Below are positions 48,163 to 56,247 of a stretch of DNA of 64,000 bases, one piece after another. How positions within the stretch are numbered: position 1 is the first letter of the stretch; every line of letters starts with the position of its first letter. The notes below the pieces were generated by a model. It was not told where the DNA came from. It ran no database searches and saw only the letters and a program-made list of their open reading frames with translations. This DNA comes from CAYVHU01 sp964451415 (GTDB taxonomy: Bacteria; Pseudomonadota; Alphaproteobacteria; Rhodospirillales; Magnetovibrionaceae). Both the position numbers and the translations under genes were made by a program. Location of the stretch: contig CAYVHU010000007.1 of the NCBI GenBank assembly GCA_964451415.1, positions 84,140 to 148,139 on the forward strand, in the 5' to 3' direction.

Positions 48163-49362
48163 CTACTTTCCGAGGCGCAAGCGCAAGGCGTTAAGCTTGA
48201 TAAACCCTTGTGCGTCGCGCTGATCGTAAACGCTGTCTTCCTCGAACGTGACCATAGCCTCATCGTAAAGGCTGTCAGGGGATTTGCGTCCGGTGATGAT
48301 GACGTTTCCCTTGTACAGCTTCAAGCGCACGGTTCCATTGACACGTCTTGAAGCCGTGTCGATGGCGGCTTGCAGCATTTCGCGCTCCGGTGCGAACCAG
48401 AACCCGTTGTAGATCAACTCCGCATAGCGCGGCATCAGTTCGTCTTTAGTATGCATTGCGCCGCGATCCAGGGTCAGGCTTTCCATGGCACGGCGCGCAT
48501 GGAACAGAACGGTACCCCCCGGCGTTTCGTAAACACCACGCGATTTCATGCCGATAAAGCGATTTTCCACGATGTCCAAGGCCCCGATACCGTTGGCTCC
48601 ACCCAAAGCGTTCAACTTGGCCAGCAGCGTCGCAGGCGACAGGGTCTCACCATTGACGGCCACGGGATCGCCGTGTTCGAAATCAATGGTGATCTCGGTG
48701 GGTTTGTCAGGCGCGGCCATCGGCGTGACCATCCGGCTCAAAATCAGATCATAGTCCGGCTCTTTCCACGGATCTTCGAGGATTTTACCTTCCGACGAGA
48801 TATGCAGTAAATTGGCGTCCTGGCTGAAAGGCGCTTCGCCGCGTTTGTCCTTGGGAACCTGGATTTGATGTTTTTGAGCGTACTCGATCAACTTGGTACG
48901 GCTGTTCAAATCCCATTCTCGCCACGGCGCAATGATCTTGATGGCCGGGTTGCAGGCGTAGTATCCCAACTCGAAACGAACTTGATCATTCCCCTTCCCG
49001 GTCGCCCCGTGAGATACGGCATCCGCACCGACCTCACGCGCGATTTCGACCTGACGCTTGGCGATCAGGGGGCGGGCGATGGAGGTGCCCAGCAGGTACG
49101 TGCCTTCATACAAAGCATTGGCGCGAAACATGGGAAAGACATAATCGCGAACGAATTCCTCACGAAGGTCCTCAATGAAGATGTCCTTGATGCCCATCAT
49201 TTCGGCTTTTACGCGGGCGGGTTCCAATTCCTCACCCTGCCCAAGATCAGCGGTAAAGGTCACGACTTCACAGCCGTAGGTTTCCTGCAGCCAGCGCAAA
49301 ATGACGGAGGTATCCAGACCACCGCTGTACGCCAAAACAACTTTCTTGATTTCGCCCGCCAT
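48163..49362 (-). CDS. argG: Argininosuccinate synthase
   Basis: 399 residues from the ATG at 49362 (MAGEIKKVVLAYSGGLDTS). The 27 residues upstream in frame are not conserved. It joins citrulline and aspartate using ATP. The N-type ATP pyrophosphatase loop AYSGGLDTS and the DLGQGEE segment are intact. GATGKGNDQVRFE is also canonical. Other arginine genes (argD, argF) are about 30 kb away. Confidence 0.95.
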   Translation of the reverse strand: MAGEIKKVVLAYSGGLDTSVILRWLQETYGCEVVTFTADLGQGEELEPARVKAEMMGIKDIFIEDLREEFVRDYVFPMFRANALYEGTYLLGTSIARPLIAKRQVEIAREVGADAVSHGATGKGNDQVRFELGYYACNPAIKIIAPWREWDLNSRTKLIEYAQKHQIQVPKDKRGEAPFSQDANLLHISSEGKILEDPWKEPDYDLILSRMVTPMAAPDKPTEITIDFEHGDPVAVNGETLSPATLLAKLNALGGANGIGALDIVENRFIGMKSRGVYETPGGTVLFHARRAMESLTLDRGAMHTKDELMPRYAELIYNGFWFAPEREMLQAAIDTASRRVNGTVRLKLYKGNVIITGRKSPDSLYDEAMVTFEEDSVYDQRDAQGFIKLNALRLRLGK

Positions 49363-49494
49363 AATGGGGTGTCCTTGTGTGGCCCGTGCGATGGCATCGG
49401 GAGGTGGAAAAGCGCGCGCAGTATAGGCGAAAAATTGACGCATTCAACTGCTCAGACAGAGTTTCGGCGTTTGCAAAACATCCCTGAAACGACG

Positions 49495-49520
49495 AAAAGC
49501 CCCGGTTTGCCGAGGCTTTT
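49495..49520 (-). terminator. Hairpin terminator downstream of the left tRNA-Val remnant
   Basis: On the minus strand an 11-bp stem (with one G-T pair) around a CAAA loop ends in GGCTTTT. A nearly identical copy with one loop change is at 53165-53190. It would stop transcription coming leftwards from the tRNA-Val gene. Confidence 0.65.
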
Positions 49521-49568
49521 CGATGGTGGGCGCGCCTGCGAACGCTTTGCGTTCGCTTGGTTTTTGTA

Positions 49569-49613
49569 TGGTGGGCGCGACAGGGATTGAACCTGTGACC
49601 CCTGCCGTGTGAA
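49569..49613 (-). repeat. Left attachment site (attL/attR copy): 3' half of tRNA-Val
   Basis: 45 bp identical to 53286-53330. It covers the tRNA-Val(CAC) sequence from the anticodon loop to CCA. After 49613 the sequence diverges (TGGGCCA against GGCAGTG), so the tRNA 5' half is missing here. This is the classic footprint of a tyrosine-integrase element inserted in a tRNA gene. The matching flank extends back to 49481. Confidence 0.9.
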
Positions 49614-49963
49614 TGGGCCAAATAGAGTAAATACATAGTAAAATCAATGCGTTGTTCGGGTGCTGTTGTGCCTTTATACCGAATAGCGGGGATTAAGAGG
49701 GATTTAAACGGGATATGGCTGGGCGAGGTCTGGGCGCAACTCAGACTAAGCCGATCAAATTGCTTACTCTTCGACTTCCGGGATACATTAAACCTTTAGA
49801 ACATCGTATGTAGTTCTCAAAATGCCCCGCGCTTGCGCAATAATTTTCTCTTCAATTTCTTTGGATTGAGCTGGTCCCACATGTTGGACAGTCTGGCAAC
49901 GAATCTTCTGAACAAACGGATTGCCGCAGGTTAGAAGAGTTCGTCAGATTTTAGGTCGTTTAT

Positions 49964-50030
49964 GGTATGATATTGTTGACTTCATACCCTAAAAGCTATT
50001 CGTATAGGCAATTATGCGATACCATATAAT
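49964..50030 (+). promoter_or_regulatory. Putative hipBA operator and promoter
   Basis: GGTATGA (49964-49970) and TCATACC (49982-49988) form a perfect 7-bp inverted repeat with an 11-base spacer. A further ATACC half-site (50019-50023) sits next to a TATAAT box (50025-50030), 33 bases before the hipB ATG. HipB proteins repress their own operon through such palindromes. The -35 box is weak and the assignment is inference. Confidence 0.4.
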
Positions 50031-50063
50031 ACATGAACAACTAAAAATGATGATGCAAAAGCT

Positions 50064-50429
50064 ATGAAACCGCTTCGCCAAAAGAATTTGCCAGAGAATA
50101 TCCGGCGCGAGATCAAGAGCGCCCGGCTTGCGCGCGGCTGGAGCCAGCTTGAGCTCGGCGAAAAGACCGGCCTCGCTCAACGCCATATCTCCGGTATTGA
50201 GACCGGCAAGATCGCGCCGCGATATGACACGCTGATTGAAATCCTGCGCGTGCTTGAGCGCGACCTCGTTCTTGTTCCCAGAGAGTTGCTGTCGGCGGCG
50301 CAAGCCCTTATCAGGGACTATCGCAATCAAACGGCACATGGTCTCACCGGCGAGCGATCGCTTTATGCCGCCGATGATAATGATGATGACGATGAAGAAG
50401 AGCACCAGCCGGAGCTGGACAATGAATGA
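50064..50429 (+). CDS. hipB: HipB-type antitoxin (XRE-family HTH)
   Basis: 121 residues. An XRE helix-turn-helix covers roughly residues 12-70 (ARGWSQLELGEKTGLAQRHISG). The C-terminus is unusually acidic, with an Asp/Glu run (DDNDDDDEEE) near residues 104-113. HipB binds and inhibits HipA and represses the operon. It overlaps hipA by eight bases, as expected for a toxin-antitoxin pair. Confidence 0.85.
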   Translation: MKPLRQKNLPENIRREIKSARLARGWSQLELGEKTGLAQRHISGIETGKIAPRYDTLIEILRVLERDLVLVPRELLSAAQALIRDYRNQTAHGLTGERSLYAADDNDDDDEEEHQPELDNE

Positions 50430-51681
50430 GCGCCGTAAAAACGAGCCATCGGCATTGGCTGTCCACCTTAATGGTCGGCGGATCGGCATCATCACGCGCC
50501 TTGTCGGTGAACGGAACCTCTTTGCCTTCGACGAAGATTATGTCGAAGACCCCAAGCGTCCGACCCTGAGCCTGTCTTTCAAGGCGGCCTCAGGCGGACT
50601 GGTGACGGATATACGGCCCGTCAACACACGCGTCCCGCCATTTTTCTCCAACCTGCTACCGGAAGGCCACCTCAGGGAATACCTCGCGACCCGTGCAGGC
50701 GTGAAGCCGGGGCGAGAGTTCTCCCTCCTCAATGTTCTTGGCGCCGATCTTGCGGGTGCGGTAACGCTTAGGCCAACCGATGGCGAAACCGCCCATGACG
50801 ACCATGGTCATGCCGATGATGATCATGGCCATGATAATAGTGGTGCACTCCGGTTTTCACTAGCGGGTGTCCAATTGAAGTTCTCCGCCATCATGGAGGC
50901 CTCTGGCGGTCTCACAATTCCCGCAAACGGTATCGGCGGGAACTGGATTGTGAAGCTCCCATCGGCACGGTTTTCGGCTGTACCGGAAAACGAATTTGTC
51001 ATTATGGAGCTTGCCCGCCGTATCGGCATCTCCGTGCCGAAGCTTAAGCTCGTGCCTGTTCAGGAGATCGCCGGATTGCCGACAGACGTAGGTGAAATGG
51101 GTGGCAATGCCTTGGCTGTCGAGCGCTTTGACCGCCTACCCGATGGCCGTCGCGTCCATATGGAGGACTTTGCCCAAGTCTTTGGACTGTTTCCTGAACG
51201 CAAGTATGAACGGCGCAGCTACGCCAACATCGCCGCTGTTCTTTGGGCTGAATCAGGCGAAGAGAGTGTTCACGACTTCATGCGTCGTCTGGTCTTTTCC
51301 GTGCTGGTCGGTAACGCCGACATGCACCTGAAAAACTGGTCGTTGATTTACCCGGACGGCCAAGTTCCTGCGTTGTCACCCGCCTACGATTTTGTGGCGA
51401 CGATCCCCTATCTGCCGAATGACCGTCTCGCGCTTACCTTCGGCGGCAGCAAGGATATCAACGAAATCACCCAGGCACAGGTTCGCCGTCTTGCCGATAA
51501 GGCGGGACTGGCCGTCAGCCCGCTGTGGCGCATTGTCGAGGAAACGATAGAGCTAAGCGTTGAAGCGTGGCGCGACCACGACGCAAAGGAAAGGCTTCCC
51601 GACAAAATTCGAGCAGCAATCGACCGCCATTTGGCGCAAGTTGCCGCCCGCACGCTGTCCGTCAATGCGCAGTTGGGATAG
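50422..51681 (+). CDS. hipA: HipA-type serine/threonine kinase toxin
   Basis: 419 residues from the ATG at 50422. The HipA N-terminal subdomain is residues 10-118. The kinase core follows, with the catalytic Asp300 in VGNADMHLKNW and metal-binding Asp323 in SPAYDF. Their 23-residue spacing equals that of E. coli HipA (D309/D332). E. coli HipA phosphorylates glutamyl-tRNA synthetase and induces dormancy. A His/Asp-rich insert (residues 125-138, HDDHGHADDDHGHD) sits between the N-subdomain and the kinase core. All kinase residues appear intact. Confidence 0.9.
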   Translation: MNERRKNEPSALAVHLNGRRIGIITRLVGERNLFAFDEDYVEDPKRPTLSLSFKAASGGLVTDIRPVNTRVPPFFSNLLPEGHLREYLATRAGVKPGREFSLLNVLGADLAGAVTLRPTDGETAHDDHGHADDDHGHDNSGALRFSLAGVQLKFSAIMEASGGLTIPANGIGGNWIVKLPSARFSAVPENEFVIMELARRIGISVPKLKLVPVQEIAGLPTDVGEMGGNALAVERFDRLPDGRRVHMEDFAQVFGLFPERKYERRSYANIAAVLWAESGEESVHDFMRRLVFSVLVGNADMHLKNWSLIYPDGQVPALSPAYDFVATIPYLPNDRLALTFGGSKDINEITQAQVRRLADKAGLAVSPLWRIVEETIELSVEAWRDHDAKERLPDKIRAAIDRHLAQVAARTLSVNAQLG

Positions 51682-51818
51682 CCATGGCGACGAGCACCAC
51701 GTTGGTCGGTCGCCTTGCCAGCATTGCTTCTAACCACACAGATCGCTTTTTCTTGTCACGGCGAGACCATCGCAACACCGCGCGTGCGCCATGCACCAAC
51801 AGGCGCCGAAGATAGGGG

Positions 51819-52202
51819 ATGAAGACGGAGACGGCCACCGTTCATACGTTACCGCCCCGGCGTTACCTCACACGTGAGGAAGCCGCCGGATGGTTGGGCG
51901 TATGCGTGGATACGTTTGCGGGTTTCGACATCCCTTATGTGAACCTTGGCCCGCGCTGCAAGCGGTGGGACGTGGTTGATATTCAGACCTACGCAGAGCA
52001 GAATAAATCCGGCAACAGCGCCCGAACTTCTGCACAGCAGAGGAGAAGGCAAACATGCGACTTTTCAAGAATCCCAATTCACCAAACTGGTGGGTTGATT
52101 GGCGGGACCCAATTGGAGGCCGCCACCGTAAAAGCACTGGGACTAAAAACAAGAAACTCGCCCAGGCCCTTGCTGCCAAATGGGAGCAAGACAACTTCAT
52201 GA
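51819..52202 (+). CDS. AlpA/excisionase-like HTH protein
   Basis: 127 residues as the frame stands. The first 60 or so carry a MerR-like HTH_17 fold (YLTREEAAGWLGVCVDTF, then GPRCKRWDVVDIQTYAEQ) typical of AlpA and excisionase proteins beside integrases. From residue about 79 the frame runs through the integrase start in another frame, overlapping it by 148 bases. The tail therefore looks unconserved, and the original stop may have been lost. A role in excision or regulation of the element is inferred. Confidence 0.6.
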   Translation: MKTETATVHTLPPRRYLTREEAAGWLGVCVDTFAGFDIPYVNLGPRCKRWDVVDIQTYAEQNKSGNSARTSAQQRRRQTCDFSRIPIHQTGGLIGGTQLEAATVKALGLKTRNSPRPLLPNGSKTTS

Positions 52203-53164
52203 CCCGTCACTTCGGAGCCATTCCCGAAGTCCCGTTTCGTGATGCACTTGTCCGGTACGGGCAAGAACGCCAGCGGGAGAACCCGCCAACTTATGAGGAC
52301 AACGTGCGCTTTCGACTGCAATTGCTATTGGATCATTTTGATGACCTGAATGTTGGGGAGATTACCTTCCAACGCATTCAGGCCTTCACCGATATGCGGT
52401 TTCAAAAGGTCAAAAACGGCACGGTTCAGAAAGAACTGGCCACGCTGAAAGCGATCCTCAACAAAGCTTGTCGGGAAGGATATCTGGCAAAGGTGCCACC
52501 GTTCCCTAAGCTAAAGCCCGTCAAGGGCCGAACCCGTTGGTTAACGTTGGAAGAGGAGCGGCGGCTACTCGAATTTGCAAGACCCCGCCCTCATCTGCAC
52601 AGCATCATTCAGTTCGCGCTGGATACGGGCGGGCGGCGTTCCGAAATTCTTGGGCTTAATTGGCGCAATGTCGATCTTAAGCGGGGCTTCGTGACGTTCA
52701 CCAAGACCAAGAATGGTGAAGACCGCGCGGTCCGTCTCACAAAGCGCGCACAGCGCGTATTGAAGGAACAAGGGTCGGAAACCATCCGGCCCGGTGTTCA
52801 CGTTTCATGGCAAGGAAATGCGGTCCGTACAGACCTCATTCACCGTCGCCGTGCGGAAGGCGGGTCTGGAAGATTTTCGTTTCCATGACTTGCGGCACAC
52901 GTTTGCGTCCCGTTTGGTGCAACAAGGGGTGTCCTTGTACGAAGTCATGCACCTGACCGGGCACAAAAGCTTCCAAATGGTGCAACGATACGCGCACCTG
53001 GCACCGGAGTTTCAAGAACGCGCAATTGCCGCCCTTGAAGCCTATGGCAAGGAAGAGAAAGACGGGGTTGATCCCTGCCCTGAGAACGCTCAGGGAACAA
53101 ACGGGCACAATCTGGACACAGTGACCCGTAATCCGGTCTTGGAGAAGCTATCCCTGGAACGACG

Positions 53165-53190
53165 AAAAGCCCCGGTTTCCCGAGGCTTTT
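53165..53190 (-). terminator. Right copy of the tRNA-Val downstream hairpin
   Basis: The same 11-bp stem as at 49495-49520, with one base changed in the loop. Here it lies in the 3' part of the integrase frame, within the 92-bp flank shared by both element ends. Confidence 0.55.
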
Positions 53191-53253
53191 CGATGGTGGG
53201 CGCGCCTGCGAACGCTTTGCGTTCGCTTGATTTTTGTATGGTCTCGCCACAAG

Positions 53254-53282
53254 AAAAAGCCCAGCCTTTAGGGCTGGACTTC
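53254..53282 (-). terminator. Rho-independent terminator of tRNA-Val
   Basis: On the minus strand a 9-bp stem (AGTCCAGCC with GGCTGGGCT, one G-T pair) with loop CTAAA is followed by TTTTT. It lies just after the tRNA-Val 3' end. It is part of 47 bp present only in the right copy of the element flank. Confidence 0.75.
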
Positions 53283-53285
53283 TTA

Positions 53286-53360
53286 TGGTGGGCGCGACAG
53301 GGATTGAACCTGTGACCCCTGCCGTGTGAAGGCAGTGCTCTCCCGCTGAGCTACGCGCCC
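53286..53360 (-). tRNA. tRNA-Val (anticodon CAC)
   Basis: Read leftwards, acceptor GGGCGCG (53354-53360) pairs with CGCGCCC. The anticodon stem CTGCC/GGCAG holds loop TTCACAC, giving anticodon CAC. The T arm GGTTCAATCCC is normal and CCA is encoded (53286-53288). The 3' half, 53286-53330, was supplied by the integrated element and restores a complete gene. Confidence 0.96.
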
Positions 53361-53498
53361 GATATTGTGCAACTTTAACCCGGGTCGTATACGGCCCCCG
53401 CTTAATCCTGTCAAGTTCAGAAGGTGACGTTGAGCACCTTGAAACGCCCAACCCTTTGGGTTAGTCTCCGCGCGCCTCGACCTGCGGAAGTAATATAC

Positions 53499-53587
53499 GG
53501 AGAGATGCCGGAGTGGTCGAACGGGGCGGTCTCGAAAACCGTTGTGCTCTTTGAGTACCTAGGGTTCGAATCCCTATCTCTCCGCCA
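53499..53587 (+). tRNA. tRNA-Ser (anticodon CGA)
   Basis: 89 nt with CCA encoded (53585-53587). Acceptor GGAGAGA pairs with TCTCTCC. The anticodon loop carries CGA. A long variable arm (TTGTGCTCTTTGAGTACCTA) identifies a class II tRNA, and GGTTCGAATCCC is the T arm. It lies 139 bases after the tRNA-Val 5' end on the opposite strand. Confidence 0.95.
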
Positions 53588-53735
53588 ATATTCTATCGGC
53601 AACTGTCTCTCTGCGAGACGGTTGCCGCCAGAAACCCCAGCTTCTGCGCCCCTTCAAGAATGAAGCTGTGAGCTTGAGGTGCCCCTAGATTTGTAGACGC
53701 CTTGCTTGGTAATTTTGGAAGCAAGGAGATTTATC

Positions 53736-53905
53736 ATGTCAGGACGTATTCGCTTTAGTGACGATTTCAAGAAAGACGCTGTTCTGCAAGTTTTGGACCG
53801 TGGTTATATTCGGACCCATGAGGGCTGGATATATCTGGCCGTCGTCATTGATCTATTCTCGCGGCGCGTCGTCGGCTGGTCAATGCAATCGCGGATGACG
53901 AATGG
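53736..53905 (+). pseudogene. IS3-family transposase remnant (internally deleted)
   Basis: The frame begins like OrfA of IS3-type elements (MSGRIRFSDDFKKDAVLQV). After about 20 residues it jumps to an OrfB/rve catalytic-domain segment (GWIYLAVVIDLFSRRVVGWS, which includes the second acidic region). Similarity stops near 53905, although the frame stays open to 54014. An internal deletion thus joined the two orfs. An ATG and AAGGAG-like site are retained, but the product cannot be an active transposase. The stretch 53588-53735 carries only its probable upstream end. Confidence 0.75.
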
Positions 53906-54069
53906 CGAAGGTCGGTGGAACACCACCATTTTCTATTGCCATACAAAGCATCATCACCCCCGAATAAGTGTTGCATTATTAGGCAAACAAGGCTTTTCCC
54001 GCTCAAATGATTAAAAAATGGCCATTTCCCCCTTGCGCACAGCAAGAACACAGGGCAACATCCAATCAT

Positions 54070-54190
54070 AATGGAGGCTAGGGTTCCGGTTTACGCCACA
54101 CGAAAGGCGTAAATGTCTGGTCCGAGAGCCACCGCCCTGCAGGATGCATCCGCGGGGTACACGGAGGGGAAAAAACCCGGGAGACCTTGC
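54070..54190 (+). promoter_or_regulatory. Guanidine-I riboswitch (ykkC class)
   Basis: The conserved ykkC blocks occur in order: CTAGGGTTCCGG (54078-54089), a short hairpin ACGCC...GGCGT, CTGGTCCGAGAGCC (54117-54130), and ACACGGAGGGGA...ACCCGGGAGACC (54160-54185). The class binds guanidinium and turns on downstream genes. The following operon encodes guanidine uptake and degradation, which fits. No poly-U terminator is seen. A GGTTCA/TGAACC hairpin (54244-54262) lies just before the ribosome binding site, so control may be translational. Confidence 0.93.
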
Positions 54191-54276
54191 AGGTGTGGCT
54201 TTGTGCCGCCGACAGGCTCCGCCGTGACCGTCAAAACCCCGCAAGGTTCATGGGACTGAACCATTGGAGTTTTGAC

Positions 54277-55353
54277 ATGAAAAAGCGTTTTACCAAAATT
54301 ATTGCCGTCTTTGCCATTGTGGCTTTTGTCATCGGCGCTTTGGCTCCCCAAGCTGAGGCTGTCGAAAAAAAGCAGTTCAAACTGGCTTGGTCCATCTATG
54401 TGGGCTGGATGCCTTGGGGTTGGGCTGCCGATCAGGGAATCGTCAAAAAATGGGCTGACAAGTACGGCATCAAGATTGATGTGGTCCAGTTCAACGACTA
54501 TATCGAATCCATCAACCAGTACACGATCGGTGCCTTTGACGCCGTCACCGCCACCCAGATGGATACTCTGGCCATTCCGTCCGCCGGCGGCGTAGACACG
54601 ACCGCTCTGCTGATCGGGGACTTTTCCAACGGCAACGACGCCCTGATCCTGAAAAAAGGGACCAAGGTCAAAGACGTTCTAGGCCAGAAAGTGAATCTGG
54701 TGGCACTGTCCGTTTCTCATTATCTTCTGGACCGCGCCCTTGAAAGCGTCGGAAAGACGGAAAGGGACGTGACCGTGGTCAACACCTCCGATGCGGACAT
54801 GATTGCCGCTTATCAGACCAGTGATGTAACCTCAGTCGTAACTTGGAACCCGCTGGTGGCGGAAATCCTCGCCATGCCCAACGCCAATAAAGTCTTTGAT
54901 TCCTCCAACATCCCTGGGGAAATCATGGACCTGACCGTGGTCAACACCAAGACCTTGAAAGACAACCCGGCCTTCGGCAAGGCTCTGGCCGGCGCTTGGT
55001 ATGAAACCATGGCCATCTTGAGGTCCGACACAGCCGAAGGCAAAGCCGCCCGGGCCGCCATGGGCAAAGCCTCCGGCACGAACCTGGCTGGCTACAACAT
55101 GCAATTGGCGAGCACCAAGATGTTCTTCACGGCCAAGAATGCCGCTGCTTTCGGGCGCTCAGCCAACCTGGTGAGAACCATGGATTCGGTGCGTGGCTTC
55201 CTATTCGACCATGGTCTTCTGGGTGACGGCGCCCCGAGCGCAGATGTGGTCGGTATCGAGTTCGTCGATGGCTCCATCCTGGGTGATAAGAAGAATGTGA
55301 AATTCCGCTTTGACAACACCTACATGGACATGGCCGCCGCAGGGGCACTGTAA
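54277..55353 (+). CDS. ABC transporter substrate-binding protein (guanidine/urea-carboxylase-associated type)
   Basis: 358 residues from the ATG at 54277, which has TGGAG eight bases upstream; the longer upstream frame runs back over the riboswitch end. A Sec signal peptide ends near PQAEA. The mature protein is a NitT/TauT-type (SsuA-like) periplasmic binding fold (LAWSIYVGWMPWGWAADQG). This subgroup is known as the urea carboxylase-associated ABC binding protein. Behind a guanidine riboswitch, guanidine is the likeliest ligand, but this is inference. Confidence 0.88.
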   Translation: MKKRFTKIIAVFAIVAFVIGALAPQAEAVEKKQFKLAWSIYVGWMPWGWAADQGIVKKWADKYGIKIDVVQFNDYIESINQYTIGAFDAVTATQMDTLAIPSAGGVDTTALLIGDFSNGNDALILKKGTKVKDVLGQKVNLVALSVSHYLLDRALESVGKTERDVTVVNTSDADMIAAYQTSDVTSVVTWNPLVAEILAMPNANKVFDSSNIPGEIMDLTVVNTKTLKDNPAFGKALAGAWYETMAILRSDTAEGKAARAAMGKASGTNLAGYNMQLASTKMFFTAKNAAAFGRSANLVRTMDSVRGFLFDHGLLGDGAPSADVVGIEFVDGSILGDKKNVKFRFDNTYMDMAAAGAL

Positions 55354-55425
55354 GACAAAAGACGATTCGGCGGGAAGGGCCATTCTCCCCGCCGTTTCCT
55401 CCCTCATTTTCGACCAGGACGAACA

Positions 55426-56244
55426 ATGACCCGATTGATAAACAAGCATCCAGACCGGGCGAGCGGCTTCTTCTTAGCCGCTCTGCCTTTCGTAATCCTG
55501 ATCGTCGTCTACGTAATCAATTCAGAAATCCGCCTTGCGGAAAATCCCCTCGACAAACTGCTGCCGTCCTTTTCCACCATCGCCGACGGCATCCAGCGCA
55601 TGGCTTTCCTGCCCGACAAACGCACCGGAGATTACCTGCTGTGGAAGGACACCGCAGCCAGCCTACAGCGCCTTTTTGGCGGCGTCCTCCTGGCCTCTGT
55701 CTTTGGCACGATCGTGGGCGTCCCCATTGGCCTTCTGCCGGTTGTGCGGCGTACACTTGGTAACTTCATGTCCGCCATCGCCATGATTCCGCCCCTGGCC
55801 ATTCTCCCCATTCTCTTCATTATTTTCGGCTTGGGCGAACTCTCAAAGGTCATCCTTGTCTTTTCCGGCGTCGCCCCCTTCATCGCCCGGGATATCTCGC
55901 TCCGGGTCGGGGAACTGCCTGCCGAGCAGATCATCAAGGCGCAGACCTTGGGGGCTTCAACGTGGCAGATTTGCACGCGAGTGGTCCTGCCCCAGATGTG
56001 GCCCCGCTTGATCGATTCTGTCCGACTGTCCTTAGGAGCTGCCTGGCTGTTTCTGATCGCGGCGGAAGCCGTGGCATCCCAAAGCGGATTGGGCTATCGC
56101 ATCTTCCTGGTGCGCCGCTATTTGGCCATGGACGTCATCTTGCCCTACGTGATCTGGATCACCATTTTGGCCTTCACTTTCGACTGGTGCCTGCGCCGGC
56201 TACAGACCCGCCTTTTCCCCTGGTTCAGCGGGGATGGAAAATAG
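55426..56244 (+). CDS. ABC transporter permease (NitT/TauT type)
   Basis: 272 residues with six hydrophobic segments. The EAA loop that contacts the ATPase is visible (AEQIIKAQTLGASTWQICTRVVLPQMWPRL). It forms the membrane channel of the importer together with its neighbours. The gap to the ATPase gene is three bases. Confidence 0.9.
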   Translation: MTRLINKHPDRASGFFLAALPFVILIVVYVINSEIRLAENPLDKLLPSFSTIADGIQRMAFLPDKRTGDYLLWKDTAASLQRLFGGVLLASVFGTIVGVPIGLLPVVRRTLGNFMSAIAMIPPLAILPILFIIFGLGELSKVILVFSGVAPFIARDISLRVGELPAEQIIKAQTLGASTWQICTRVVLPQMWPRLIDSVRLSLGAAWLFLIAAEAVASQSGLGYRIFLVRRYLAMDVILPYVIWITILAFTFDWCLRRLQTRLFPWFSGDGK

Positions 56245-56247
56245 ACC

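Larger units (their letters stand above)
52055..53315 (+). pseudogene. Tyrosine integrase, frameshifted
   Basis: The first frame starts at ATG 52055 with an Arm-like N-terminus (FKNPNSPNWWVDWRDP) and a SAM-like core-binding domain. It reaches the first catalytic Arg in DTGGRRSEILGLNW. From about 52793 similarity continues in another frame (FTFHGKEMR, then HDLRHTFASRL with HxxR, LTGHKSFQMVQRYAHL with the second His and the Tyr nucleophile). The shift fits a 2-base loss in a GTGTG run at 52792-52796. The second frame runs on to 53315 inside the tRNA-derived repeat. The enzyme is probably inactive unless the shift is a sequencing error. Confidence 0.85.
49614..53330. mobile_element. 3.7-kb integrative element in tRNA-Val(CAC)
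   Basis: The element is bounded by the 45-bp direct repeats at 49569-49613 and 53286-53330. It carries hipB, hipA, an excisionase-like HTH gene and a tyrosine integrase that is frameshifted. No replication, conjugation or packaging gene is present, so it is a small and probably immobile remnant or satellite island. The stretch 49614-49950 holds no gene that I can support. Confidence 0.85.

Noticed and set aside
50236..50421. Upstream extension of the hipA frame
   Set aside because: These codons overlap hipB in another frame; HipA similarity starts at the ATG at 50422.
51684..51815. Possible 43-codon gene between hipA and the HTH gene
   Set aside because: It has an ATG but no clear ribosome binding site, and an Arg-rich composition like a chance frame.
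52055..53315. Programmed ribosomal frameshifting in the integrase
   Set aside because: No slippery heptamer or pseudoknot signal was seen at the junction; a 2-base deletion in a GT run explains it.
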